A DNA stretch of 64,000 bases from Paraburkholderia metrosideri (GCF_904848625.1 NZ_CAJHCP010000005.1:1-64000), one strand, 5' to 3'; numbered from the stretch's first letter, positions 28,064 to 36,976 are shown. Program-made: numbers and translations. Notes: generated from the sequence alone by a model not told the origin.

Positions 28064-28812
28064 TTTGTCTCCTACATAAGTTTTATAGTCTTTTAGGCCA
28101 CACGTGACATCTGACTTGCGCCGGAGGCTCGGGCAGCTTTTTATCGGGAGGCCACATGACTGACCGGGATCGCGCGCTGCCGGTCAGTACCGCACGGCGC
28201 TGATCCCGCGGATTCAGATTGCCTGCGCCTGCCCTGTGAGGATTCGTCTCGTTGAGATCACCGGACAGAGCGCCGGACCCTCTGTCCGACCAACCGGCCG
28301 GCGTGCGAGGACTTCCTTCATCGCATCGCGATAAGCCGAACGCGCGATTGGGTTCGCGTAAGTCCGACGTGCGACCGAAGCGCCGATGGAACAGTGCAAC
28401 GGATCGCGGAATTATCGTGACGAATCAAGGGCGTGCTGGGCTCGCGTCGGAAAGAATGTAAGTCAAGTTGCGCAGCCAGACACATGGAAATTTGATGCCA
28501 GCCATGCCCGGATTGCATGACGCCTTTCGCGCAATTCGACAGGTTCGCGGATCTGTAGGTGATCAGCGGCCGCTGAGGGGAGAGGGTGCCGTTCTATTTG
28601 TAGCGTGTGGATGACGGCATGTCGAACGGAGTACAAGTGATTACCAACAACTCACCGCGTGAAGTCTTGCCGCATTCGCAATCGTGTTTGTCGTGGGTGT
28701 CATATCCATGATTGGTATGCAAAAGTACATCGAGAAGGTGAAAAGAGAAGCACGGCGAACCGCATGAGATGGCGGGCGCCGCATGAGTCGCGCTCGCTGC
28801 TTAACGAGCAGC
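28064..28812. other. Intergenic region, no supported gene
   Basis: About 750 bp holding the porin promoter region and scattered short frames on both strands. The best of them (about 60 residues, minus, 28214-28399) has no recognisable features or good ribosome-binding site. It marks the left edge of the accessory island. Confidence 0.5.
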
Positions 28813-29145
28813 TTATGGGAAGGCTAGCCCTTCGCCCGAGATTGCTGCGTACCCTTCCGACACGAGAATCGGTGCGACATACCGCGAAATCTGCCTCTTC
28901 GAATGATTCGCGATCAGCCACTCGCCCAGCGAACCGGGCGGCGGTTTGTCGTGAGAGGAGCCGACAGGGGCAGAAGCTTTCCGATGCCGAAAATGTGCGA
29001 GCAGCCTGGACAGCGTTTCCGCATCAATGCGATGCCGCGTTCTTTTAACGCCAACGATCAACGTCAATCCCGCCTTGACAGAACCCTCATACTCGAATTG
29101 TTTGCGTCTACCCAGTGTATAAGCCGTTGGCATAAGCCCCTCCAT
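28813..29145 (-). CDS. Hypothetical protein, divergent from the WYL regulator
   Basis: 110 residues, basic and soluble; an in-frame ATG four codons in (MPTAYTLG) could also be the start. The central stretch DAETLSRLLAHFRHRKASAPVG and the tail ISRYVAPILVSEGYAAISGEG look protein-like, but no family is recognised. It lies 129 bp upstream of and divergent from the WYL regulator, a place where such regulators often have a target. Codon use is less GC-biased than the catabolic genes, as expected for accessory DNA. Confidence 0.5.
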   Translation of the reverse strand: MEGLMPTAYTLGRRKQFEYEGSVKAGLTLIVGVKRTRHRIDAETLSRLLAHFRHRKASAPVGSSHDKPPPGSLGEWLIANHSKRQISRYVAPILVSEGYAAISGEGLAFP

Positions 29146-29274
29146 AGCGTCGAATTGAATCGGCAGTCTAGCTGTGCTTCAGGACACGGCATGTCCTGAT
29201 TCTCGCTACACTCGAAAGCCGAGGAACCACGACGCCCGGCATCGGGCTTCCAATCATCTATCTCGCGCGACCGA

Positions 29275-30366
29275 ATGCCTTCCAATTCCAGACTCGTCGA
29301 AGCCCTGTTCCGCCTATTGCCGTACGTCGAGGACGAAGATGACGTGCCCAAGGCCGTAGGCGTTGGGATTTCCATGTCCGATCTGCTGGCCCGTCTCGCG
29401 GCCGAGTTCGACCCGAAGCCCAATGAGCGAACGGTACGCCGCGCGCTAGCCGGCATGAGCGAACTGGTCAGCCATGTCGGCCACACCCGTGGAGCGCGTT
29501 GGTTCAAGACCAGCGCAAGCCCGTTGCTTCGGGACGAAAGAACCATGAGTGCAAATCTGGCGATTGCGCTATGCGCACTCAATCGGGTCGCCGCCCGGCA
29601 GCTTCCGGCTGTGGTTCTAGCCGAACTGCAGCCTTATTTCGAGCGGGCGACAGCGACGCTCGCCCTTGAACGTAACAATGAGCGAGCGAAGCGCGGACGA
29701 ACCTGGGCAAGAAAAACGCTCAGAATCGACAGCACTCAGCCTGTGCTTGCGCCGCCTGTCGACGCAGGCGTTTATCAGGCGGTGACTCAAGGTCTGCTTT
29801 ACGACCTGAAACTGTCGTTTCGCAATCGGCCCGCAGGTCAAATTGAACCGGGCGAACGGGTCTATCGGATGAGTCCACTCGCACTCGTAGATCGGGCCGG
29901 CGTGCTCTACCTGATTGCCTGGGGACCGGACTCCCCGGGCAATCAATTCATGTTCCGGATGGATCGACTGTCTGACGTACGCGTATTGGACGAACCCGCC
30001 GATCAGGACCCCGCATTCGACCTGACGAAGTACGTTGAGACGGAGAGCAAGTTCCACTTCATGCCGGAGCCTGAGGTCGAGTTGAAGCTGCGCGTATACG
30101 AAAGTGCGAACGACGGGCAAGGCAGGCGCTCTTCCCACATGCTTCGGGAGTTCCGGCTGTCGAGCGATCAGGAACCCGTGGAGGAGGGCGAGAACCACTC
30201 GTTTGTCCTGACGGCGCGGGTCAAGCCGTCCGTCATGCTTCGTCAGTTTCTGCATAGTCATAGCGACTCCATCGAAATTCTCGCGCCACAGAGCCTGCGC
30301 GATGAGTTCGCCCAACGAGCACGCAATCTCCTGAAACGCTATGACGACGCCAGCGCGGCCCGATAA
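29275..30366 (+). CDS. WYL-domain transcriptional regulator
   Basis: 363 residues. An N-terminal winged helix (about 10-80: ISMSDLLARLAAEFDPKPNERTVRR, split here by natural helices) is followed by a WYL domain (about 130-260) with YRMSPLALVDRAGVLYLIAW and NQFMFRMDRLSDVRVLD, then a C-terminal WCX-type extension (LKLRVYES, VKPSVMLRQFLHSHSDSIEILAP). WYL proteins bind ligands such as nucleic acids or nucleotides and commonly control phage-defence and DNA-damage genes. It opens a run of same-strand genes that includes a Sir2 protein, so it may control them. Start at the ATG at 29275. Confidence 0.85.
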   Translation: MPSNSRLVEALFRLLPYVEDEDDVPKAVGVGISMSDLLARLAAEFDPKPNERTVRRALAGMSELVSHVGHTRGARWFKTSASPLLRDERTMSANLAIALCALNRVAARQLPAVVLAELQPYFERATATLALERNNERAKRGRTWARKTLRIDSTQPVLAPPVDAGVYQAVTQGLLYDLKLSFRNRPAGQIEPGERVYRMSPLALVDRAGVLYLIAWGPDSPGNQFMFRMDRLSDVRVLDEPADQDPAFDLTKYVETESKFHFMPEPEVELKLRVYESANDGQGRRSSHMLREFRLSSDQEPVEEGENHSFVLTARVKPSVMLRQFLHSHSDSIEILAPQSLRDEFAQRARNLLKRYDDASAAR

Positions 30367-30497
30367 GCCGAGCCCGTCTCTCCGAGCTCGCCGCGACGAC
30401 ATTCGGACTCCGTGTGGCCGAATCGTTCCTTAAGGTAACGGTTCGGCCGCCATCGCTCGTGCGGCCTCCACGCGAACGAAAGTCCGAAGGAGCAAAA

Positions 30498-30713
30498 TTG
30501 CGACGCGAATACCTGAAAACTACGCATGGATTTCCGATGGGCTCCATCAGTTCTGACGACGAAGGTCGGCAGACGGCAAGCGATAACACCGGGCGGATCC
30601 TCGGCCGATACGATCCCGCAACCGATGTCACGCATACCCCGTCGGGTCGCCCGATAGGCAGGGGCAACTTTCTTGCTGCACTGATCAGTCACGCATGGAA
30701 CGAACGCAACTGA
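30498..30713 (+). CDS. Small protein with GRYDP-type motif, unknown function
   Basis: 71 residues from TTG 30498, chosen because AAGGAG lies exactly 5 nt upstream; a longer GTG-started frame from 30414 has no such site. The C-terminal half, GRILGRYDPATDVTHTPSG followed by RPIGRGNFLAALI, resembles short bacterial proteins carrying a G-x-V-x-GRYD-x-x-T pattern, but I know no function. Between the WYL regulator and the first Sir2 gene on the same strand. Confidence 0.6.
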   Translation: MRREYLKTTHGFPMGSISSDDEGRQTASDNTGRILGRYDPATDVTHTPSGRPIGRGNFLAALISHAWNERN

Positions 30714-30763
30714 ACTTGCGGGCGCCGCGCGCAAACGCGGCTGGAATCAGGGGGTAATCGACG

Positions 30764-31612
30764 ATGTCAACGAACCGTGAAGTTCTACGCGCCGCGGAGT
30801 GGCTCAGGGGCACGAACAGACTATTGATCACCGCCGGCGCTGGCATGGGCGTCGACTCCGGCTTGCCGGACTTTCGCGGTACGCAGGGATTCTGGCGGGC
30901 TTACCCGGCGCTGCAGGCCTCGGGGTTGCGATTCGAGGATATCGCCTCTCCGGATGCTTTCAGGCGCGACCCTGCCCAGGCGTGGGGCTTTTATGGTCAT
31001 CGGCTTGAACTGTATCGCCGCACGCAACCGCATCGCGGTTATCGCATCTTGCGTGACTGGGCTGCGAAGCGACCCGGCCGCGCATTTGTCTTCACGAGTA
31101 ACGTCGATGGACATTTTCAGGCAGCTGGCTTTCCGGAAAGCGACGTTATGGAGTGTCATGGCTCGATTCATTGGCTGCAGTGTCTCGACGTCTGCTCAAC
31201 CCGGCTGTGGCCTTCCGGAAGTTTTGCTCCGCAAGTGGACCCCCACAGTTGCCGGTTGCTTTCGCCGCTGCCTCGATGTCCGTCGTGCGGCGGCATTGCG
31301 CGGCCGAACATCCTGATGTTCAACGACTCCGAATGGATCGAAGATCGCACCCTTCTGCCGGAGCGCCAATTCTCCGCGTGGCTGGCGAGTAGCCCGCACC
31401 CGCTGACGGTGCTGGAGCTAGGCGCGGGGCGCTCCATTCCCACGGTCCGTCGTGTGGGCGAATATCACGCGGGACGACTGATCCGGATAAACCCGCGAGA
31501 ATTTCAACTCGAATCTGCAACGGGCATCGGTATAGCCGGTGCCGCACTGGAGGTGCTCGAGTTACTGGACGAGCAATTGTGCAACTCAGCGGCTGGCGAT
31601 CCGCAGACGTGA
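30764..31612 (+). CDS. Sir2 (sirtuin) family NAD-dependent protein, copy A
   Basis: 282 residues, the Sir2 domain filling the whole chain. The NAD site is GAGMGVDSG at 25-33 and LPDFRG to 39; the substrate/NAD motif TSNVDGHF is at 111-118; the catalytic histidine is His132 in ECHGSIHW. Four zinc-ligand cysteines are intact (LQCLDVC and PRCPSCGG). Sirtuins deacylate lysines using NAD; some bacterial Sir2 proteins instead deplete NAD during phage infection, but those usually lack zinc cysteines and have extra domains. The ribosome-binding site is weak (GGGGG). A second Sir2 gene lies 2 kb downstream, and the two share motif spacing exactly through residue 133. Confidence 0.88.
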   Translation: MSTNREVLRAAEWLRGTNRLLITAGAGMGVDSGLPDFRGTQGFWRAYPALQASGLRFEDIASPDAFRRDPAQAWGFYGHRLELYRRTQPHRGYRILRDWAAKRPGRAFVFTSNVDGHFQAAGFPESDVMECHGSIHWLQCLDVCSTRLWPSGSFAPQVDPHSCRLLSPLPRCPSCGGIARPNILMFNDSEWIEDRTLLPERQFSAWLASSPHPLTVLELGAGRSIPTVRRVGEYHAGRLIRINPREFQLESATGIGIAGAALEVLELLDEQLCNSAAGDPQT

Positions 31613-31655
31613 GCGTTGGGCCTTGGGAAACCGCAATCGAAATGGAGATGCCTGC

Positions 31656-32063
31656 ATGCCTCTGATGATCGAACACATCGACGCGATCGCTCGAAAAAGA
31701 GGACGTGACGTGCTGTACCTGGAGTTTTTCCCGTTGCCCGACGCCGCGTCGTCGCATTATGAGTCGTCGTTGAGCCGTAGAGAAATCATTCGCTGGCTGG
31801 ACGAGAATTCGTTTTCGTGGGAACCGTGTGGCGATTGGGCGTCGGAAACAACATTCCGTGCCTATGCCGGTCAACTCTATCTTGACGTTCTGTTCGACGA
31901 CGACGATCTGCGGTACCGGCAACTCAAAGCCTTCCTCGAATATCCGGACGGCACCATGCGATTCGGCGGCGCTCGGTTCTTCGTGCTGTCGCTAGAACAT
32001 GCAATGCGTAACCGGCACCACGACGAGCCGGGCTTCTGGGACAGCGTCGCGGACGGACTCTAG
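31656..32063 (+). CDS. Unknown acidic protein, partner of Sir2 copy A
   Basis: 135 residues from ATG 31656, with GGAG 8 nt upstream. Soluble, acidic at the end, with aromatic-rich blocks (YLEFFPLPDAASSHYES, DENSFSWEPCGDWASE, QLYLDVLFDDDDLRYRQL). No known domain recognised. It begins 43 bp after the Sir2 stop on the same strand, so the two are probably co-expressed; a substrate, regulator or adaptor of the sirtuin are all possible. Confidence 0.6.
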   Translation: MPLMIEHIDAIARKRGRDVLYLEFFPLPDAASSHYESSLSRREIIRWLDENSFSWEPCGDWASETTFRAYAGQLYLDVLFDDDDLRYRQLKAFLEYPDGTMRFGGARFFVLSLEHAMRNRHHDEPGFWDSVADGL

Positions 32064-32147
32064 TTGCGCGCTGCACGAGGCGTCCGGGAGTGATCCGGGC
32101 GCTGGTGCTGGTGCCGGTGCGTTAACGGTAGTACCCGGCGGACAGTC

Positions 32148-33410
32148 TCAGTAGCCATCCATGAACAACACCATTTCCACCTGTCGAAGCGTCCATGGTT
32201 CAGGCCGAACGCCCAGGGCCGTTGTCATTTCTTCGCGCGCATTCAGTTCATCGCGGATGGCGCGAACGAGAGCGCTGCCGGCAAATACGCTAGCCCAACT
32301 TTTGTACCCGATGCCCCAGCCTTTCACGCCGTATTCGGGCGGCGGTGTACGACTACCGCCGCGGCCGGGCACTCGACCAATGGCCTTGAGGTAACTCGGG
32401 ACAGTCTGAATACTCCGAGCAACGAGAAGTCGATCGATGCGCGTGATCAATGAATGAGCGACGCGGCTGTCCCAGATCACCAGTACGCCTTCCGGCTCCA
32501 GGTGCGCGGTGGCGAAGGCGGCGACCTTGGTCCAACCGCTGTTCATCAATGCGCCTGGCAACGCTTCGTGTTTGATTGCCGACATGATCACTGCTTCGAC
32601 CGTTTTATCGTCGAACGTGCGCTGTGGCACGCCGCCCCAGGCGAAGACCTGTTCGGCGAAGCTGATCGCTTGTGCGCGCTGCACGCTCGTCCAGCGACCA
32701 ACCGCCGTCGCCAACTCGTTTGCCAACGCCAACAGTGGCGCGAGGTCACGCATGGTGGCGTGGTAGTCAACTTCCGGCCGCGGCCAGAAGTAGTGAGCGA
32801 GACGTGTACGCCAGCCGCTTATCGGGGCGCCGAGGGACGCTTTTCGATAGACCGGTCGGAACGGATCTGTTTCGATGTCGGCAACCAGTGCCTTGATCAG
32901 ATCCGCCGGGAGATCTCGCGGCGGCACAGATAGGGGTGCTGGCTCCGGCGACCAATCTTTTAGCGGCGGAGCTTTGGCTTTGCCATCGGGGATGTCGAAG
33001 TCGGATTGCTCGAAGACAGCGATCCGTGCTTCCAGATCAGGGTCGCTGATGGCACCAGCGAGGCGCTCGCGGCCATACTCGGTCAGGCATACGCCATGGA
33101 CCTCCCGAAGGGTGCGGGGATTGATCGTCGTCGTGGTTTGGAGAAGACGCGCGTTCGCTTGCAGCATAGGCCCGGTGGCCTGACCGGTGTTCCAGTATGT
33201 GGCTTTTGTGAGCGTACGACACAGAACTTCCAGCGAGAATTGGGCACCCTTGTCCCACAACACCGCAAGCGGTTTTATGGAACTCAGCCGCGGCATCGCG
33301 CCGCTCGCTGGATCACGCCCCCCTCCAAACCGCTTGAACCAGAAGTCCCATGCAGCGAGGAAACGTTGGTCGGGGATCTCGCAGTTTCCTGCATGCGGAA
33401 GCAAAATCAA
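32148..33410 (-). CDS. Unknown 420-residue protein, possible DNA-glycosylase-like C-terminus
   Basis: 420 residues from TTG 33410. The N-terminal part (1-150) is not recognised. The C-terminal third has MNSGWTKVAAFATAHLEPEG, VIWDSRVAHSLITRID, GYKSWASVFAGSALVRAIRDEL and the end WTLRQVEMVLFMDGY. The K-x-x-A-F...WDSRVA pattern recalls bacterial proteins annotated with an 8-oxoguanine-glycosylase (OGG) fold. This is recall, not a search, and the catalytic lysine/aspartate pair cannot be assigned. It lies on the opposite strand between the two Sir2 genes. Its start overlaps the stop of a small upstream frame, suggesting translational coupling. Confidence 0.65.
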   Translation of the reverse strand: MILLPHAGNCEIPDQRFLAAWDFWFKRFGGGRDPASGAMPRLSSIKPLAVLWDKGAQFSLEVLCRTLTKATYWNTGQATGPMLQANARLLQTTTTINPRTLREVHGVCLTEYGRERLAGAISDPDLEARIAVFEQSDFDIPDGKAKAPPLKDWSPEPAPLSVPPRDLPADLIKALVADIETDPFRPVYRKASLGAPISGWRTRLAHYFWPRPEVDYHATMRDLAPLLALANELATAVGRWTSVQRAQAISFAEQVFAWGGVPQRTFDDKTVEAVIMSAIKHEALPGALMNSGWTKVAAFATAHLEPEGVLVIWDSRVAHSLITRIDRLLVARSIQTVPSYLKAIGRVPGRGGSRTPPPEYGVKGWGIGYKSWASVFAGSALVRAIRDELNAREEMTTALGVRPEPWTLRQVEMVLFMDGY

Positions 33411-33667
33411 ATCTTCTTCTCCTCATGAAATCTCGCCCCGAATCGCATTTGGCCAGCGCGAGTCATATACGTCCTTCTGGACGATATCGGCAAATATCGA
33501 GGATGACTTGAATCGGCGGCGAGCAACGCATCGGCTCTTACGGCGAGAATGGCCTTAGGAAACGAGCCTTCCGCATGTAATGGCACGTACCGGATGCGCG
33601 GCATTCGATCACCATAGTCCGGCGACCAAAACGGACACAACTTGGCCTGATTGATCCTTACGCTCAC
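33407..33667 (-). CDS. Small protein translationally coupled to the 420-aa gene
   Basis: About 86 residues if GTG 33667 is used; an internal ATG (MPRIRYVPLHAE) is an alternative and neither has a well-spaced ribosome-binding site. The chain is basic and ends RAGQMRFGARFHEEKKI. Its stop TGA overlaps the TTG start of the 420-residue gene, which is the main reason to believe it. The start lies only 34 bp from the divergent Sir2 copy B, so their promoters would overlap. No family recognised. Confidence 0.4.
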   Translation of the reverse strand: MSVRINQAKLCPFWSPDYGDRMPRIRYVPLHAEGSFPKAILAVRADALLAADSSHPRYLPISSRRTYMTRAGQMRFGARFHEEKKI

Positions 33668-33700
33668 TCCCTCTTGATCGCTTAACAAGGAGGGTGTGAG

Positions 33701-34534
33701 ATGGATACGACTCGGTCCGTGCAAGAAGCAGCCCGGCTGTTGCGGCATGCAGATGCCCTGATCATCGCTGCGGGAGCTGGAATGAGTGTCGACTCAGGTC
33801 TGCCGGACTTTCGCGGATCGCATGGGCTCTGGACCAGCATGCTCCCGGAAGGAATGAACGCGCGCGATATCGGCGCATTGACCCAAGGTGACATCTTCAG
33901 ACGCGACCCGCTCGCCGCATGGCGCTTTTACAGTCGCGCGTTGCAGGCGTGCACCCGAACCGTTCCGCACGCGGGGTATCAGATGCTGCTTCGTTGGGCT
34001 CAATACACTCGCCACGGCGCGTTTGTCTATACGAGCAATGTCGACGGGCATTTCCAGCGCGCAGGATTCGCCGAAGATCGTGTGGTCGAGTGTCACGGAT
34101 CGATCAACTTCATGCAGTGCAGTCGACCATGCTCGTCTGCGATCTGGTCGTCGAACGATCTTGCGGGATCACTGGGCGATGCCGACCGCCTGACCAACGC
34201 CGGATTGCCGCGTTGCGCCTGCTGCGGCAGTTTCTCGCGTCCTAATTTCCTGATGTTCTCCGATAGTGCATGGCTGGGTGCGCGTACCTTCGCACAGCAA
34301 TTGCGGCAAGAAGTTTGGCGCGGGCAGGTTCGAAATCCCGTCGTTGTGGAGATAGGTGCCGGTCTCGCGGTACCGAGTGTACGGATGTTCGCCGAGAGCC
34401 TCAGGACGCCTCTGATTCGCATTAATCCTCGTGACGCCGAGATTGGACAAGGTGTCGGTGTTGCGCTTTTCGGCTCAGCGTTGGAGATGCTGAGCCGCAT
34501 TGATGAGGCGCTGGCAAGCCAGAGGAAGTTGTGA
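33701..34534 (+). CDS. Sir2 (sirtuin) family NAD-dependent protein, copy B
   Basis: 277 residues, with AAGGAGG just before the ATG. GAGMSVDSG at 25-33, LPDFRG to 39, TSNVDGHF at 111-118 and ECHGSINF with His132 have the same numbering as copy A, showing that A and B are paralogues. Zinc cysteines are present (MQCSRPC, PRCACCGS). Similarity continues through RPNFLMFSDSAW and INPRD. It is the last gene of the island and monocistronic as far as can be seen. The two copies could form a heteromer, or differ in substrate through the less conserved helical module at residues 40-75. Confidence 0.87.
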   Translation: MDTTRSVQEAARLLRHADALIIAAGAGMSVDSGLPDFRGSHGLWTSMLPEGMNARDIGALTQGDIFRRDPLAAWRFYSRALQACTRTVPHAGYQMLLRWAQYTRHGAFVYTSNVDGHFQRAGFAEDRVVECHGSINFMQCSRPCSSAIWSSNDLAGSLGDADRLTNAGLPRCACCGSFSRPNFLMFSDSAWLGARTFAQQLRQEVWRGQVRNPVVVEIGAGLAVPSVRMFAESLRTPLIRINPRDAEIGQGVGVALFGSALEMLSRIDEALASQRKL

Positions 34535-35081
34535 TCAATATCGAGTGCAAACCGGCCTGACAGGTATTTGCTTACGGTCACCGAGGTGTTGGAGATATCG
34601 CCAACCCGACTCGGCCAGTCAAGGCGGTGCCGTCTTGATTGTGGACATGTAGGTAAGCGGCATTCATCGCGTTGAATCGAACGGCAAGCTGGCTTTTGCC
34701 GACGGTGGCCGATCAGGAACGTGCGACCGTTCCTGATTTCATTGCAGACATTCGCGACCGGGTGTCGGCGAGAGTCAGCTTTCCCTATTGGCGAATGCGC
34801 CTTCCCGATCCTCAGCGGTCGTCTGTCGGCACTGACATAGGATGGCGAGAGTTGAAGCAAACAGTCACACGGGCGATCCCAGTCATTGCAGCCTGACTTC
34901 AAGTTATTTCCGCCCCCCGGTGCTCGCCCTTCGACGAGCACCGCGCGGTCCCTTTAGCCGTTTCAGTATCGACGGGTTGAGATAGATACCAATTACACGT
35001 CAGTGCTTTTGTCGCTACGTTGAGTTGGCGCTATCCGACATCCACGAGATATTCGGACAGCGCTCAGCAGGGCAGCCCGGC
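34535..35081. other. Intergenic region, no supported gene
   Basis: About 550 bp with no convincing frame on either strand. A 9-bp hairpin (cggtgctcg at 34918-34926 with its complement at 34935-34943) is present without a T-run and may end transcription from either side. Confidence 0.5.
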
Positions 35082-35849
35082 TCAGGCGATCCATCCGCCG
35101 TCGACCGTCAGGCTTTCGCCGGTCGTGTAGCCCGCTTCGGGGCTGGCGAGATACGCAACGGCCGCCGCGATTTCCGCAGGTTTGCCGAAACGGCCAACGC
35201 TTGCGAGCTTGATCATCGTTGCGTGATCTTCGGTGCCTGGCTGCGGAGCAAGTTCTGTATCGATCGGGCCGGGCTGAACGGCATTCACGGTCACGCCGTA
35301 CTTGCCGAGTTCACGCGATAGCCCGCGAGTGAAGCCTCTAAGTGCAAACTTCGATGCGATGTAGAGCGTCACGCCAGGCAGTGGCGCGGCTTCGCCGAAG
35401 GCCGAGCCCACGTTGATGATGCGTCCCCAGCCGGCCGCGACCATTCGCGCTGCCGCGTCCTTTGCCAGTTCGATCGGCGCACGAACGTTCAAGTTGAAGT
35501 GCGTGTCGTATGAGGTCTCCGAAGAATCGAGGAATGGCCCATATTCGACGGTGCCCGCGTTGTTGACAAGAATGTCGAGCCGCCCCTCGAAGCGGCCGCC
35601 GAACGCAGCGTTCAGCGAATCGATGAGACTCCTGACGCCTTCCAGCGTCGACAGGTTGGAGCCGACCGCTTCAGCCTCGCCGCCAGCATCACGGATCTCC
35701 TTGACGACTGCTTCGGCGCGCTCGGAACTCGACGCATAGTGGACGATGACCGATGCACCGTCGCGCGCAAGACGTGCCGCAATAGCTGCACCAATTCCGC
35801 GCGAAGCGCCAGTAACGAGAGCGAGTTTGCCTTTCAGGGCTTGAGTCAT
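35082..35849 (-). CDS. SDR-family oxidoreductase (FabG-like)
   Basis: 255 residues. Classical short-chain dehydrogenase/reductase: TGASRGIGAAIA for NADP(H), NNAG, the catalytic serine region INVGSAFGE and the YIASK version of YxxxK, ending TTGESLTVDGGWIA. Start at ATG 35849 (MTQALKGKLALV) with GAGGA upstream; an extra 18-residue extension from 35903 has no ribosome-binding site. A LysR gene lies upstream on the same strand and may control it. Substrate unknown; secondary ketones or acyl chains are possible. Confidence 0.9.
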   Translation of the reverse strand: MTQALKGKLALVTGASRGIGAAIAARLARDGASVIVHYASSSERAEAVVKEIRDAGGEAEAVGSNLSTLEGVRSLIDSLNAAFGGRFEGRLDILVNNAGTVEYGPFLDSSETSYDTHFNLNVRAPIELAKDAAARMVAAGWGRIINVGSAFGEAAPLPGVTLYIASKFALRGFTRGLSRELGKYGVTVNAVQPGPIDTELAPQPGTEDHATMIKLASVGRFGKPAEIAAAVAYLASPEAGYTTGESLTVDGGWIA

Positions 35850-36055
35850 GGTTTTCCTCAACAGGTAGGTTTCGAATCGGTCCTTCGGTTTGAACAGCCG
35901 CAAGAGACTGCTGCATCAGAGCCAATGTTTTGATGCATTGGTTGATGCGCATCCTCCGCTCGGGCGGTGTCTCGCGGTAGTCGTGGCCGAGGAATAGCTG
36001 CTATTCCTGCTGCGAGGGGGCAGATTGGGGCAATTGGAGCCCAGCTGCAAAGCGG

Positions 36056-36976
36056 CTAGGCAACTGGGTCGTCGCTGGATTGATGCTCATTGAGAAGGTG
36101 CTCGACATACGCGACGAAGGCCCGTGCTTTCGCTGTTGCCATGCGTCCGGCAGGGAAAACTGCCCACAGGTCGATGGTCGGCAAGGTCCAGTCAGTCAGC
36201 ACGGCCTGTACTGTGCCGTTCGCGAGCTCAGGGGCGAACATCCATTCCGATGCGACAGCAACGCCCATGTGAGCGAGGACTGCCGTGCGCATGCCTTCAG
36301 CTGCGTTCACGCTGATTCGGCCGGACAAGGTCACGGTTGAATCAGATCCATCATTGCGGCTGAACAGCCACGATTCACCGCCGCCACGCAGCGAGTAGAC
36401 GATCGCCTGATGCCGGCTGAGGTCGACAGGTGTTTGCGGAAGTCCGGCCTCTGCGAAATACGATGGCGTGCCGACGACGAGTCGCCGCCCGTTCGCGATG
36501 CGACGCGCAGTCATGGTCGAGTCGTCTAGCGTGCCCATACGCAATGCGACATCGACACCCTCTTCGAGCAAATCAACGGACCGGTCATCAAGCACGATGT
36601 CGATGTTCAGATTGGGGTGTTGATCGAGGAAAGGCTTTAGTGCAGGCAACACGTGCAGCCGGGCGAAGGTGACGGCCGCACCTATGCGTAGTTGCCCCGA
36701 CAAGCCATCGGACGACTCGCGCACTGCCTGTTCGGCCTGCTCTGCCTCATAGATAGCTCTGAGCGCGTGCTCATAAAACCGTTGCCCGGCAGCGGTCGGC
36801 GCCAGACCCCGTGTCGATCGTAATAGCAAGCGGGCCCCCAGACGTTCCTCCAGCTGGGCAACCGCCTTGGAGACAGCGGGTTGACCTAACTTCAACCGAC
36901 GTGCGGCGGCAGAAAACGAACCCGCATCGACAACTGTTACGAAAGTCTCCATCGTCACCATGCGGTCCATGTGCAT
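36056..36976 (-). CDS. LysR-family transcriptional regulator
   Basis: 306 residues. The N-terminal winged helix-turn-helix (METFVTVVDAGSFSAAARRLKLGQPAVSKAVAQL, interrupted only by loop residues) is followed by the periplasmic-binding-like effector domain (about 95-300; LRIGAAVTFARLHVLPALKPFL). Belongs to the CrgA/AaeR-like branch by general look. It is 200 bp upstream of the SDR on the same strand. Start at 36976, or at the second Met two codons later. Confidence 0.92.
   Translation of the reverse strand: MHMDRMVTMETFVTVVDAGSFSAAARRLKLGQPAVSKAVAQLEERLGARLLLRSTRGLAPTAAGQRFYEHALRAIYEAEQAEQAVRESSDGLSGQLRIGAAVTFARLHVLPALKPFLDQHPNLNIDIVLDDRSVDLLEEGVDVALRMGTLDDSTMTARRIANGRRLVVGTPSYFAEAGLPQTPVDLSRHQAIVYSLRGGGESWLFSRNDGSDSTVTLSGRISVNAAEGMRTAVLAHMGVAVASEWMFAPELANGTVQAVLTDWTLPTIDLWAVFPAGRMATAKARAFVAYVEHLLNEHQSSDDPVA

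Noticed and set aside
30414..30497. Longer start for the 71-aa protein (99 residues from GTG)
   Set aside because: No ribosome-binding site at the GTG; the TTG at 30498 has AAGGAG at ideal distance.
34093..34941. 282-codon minus frame overlapping Sir2 copy B
   Set aside because: Mostly antisense to Sir2 B, which has full sirtuin motifs; no signal in the remaining part.
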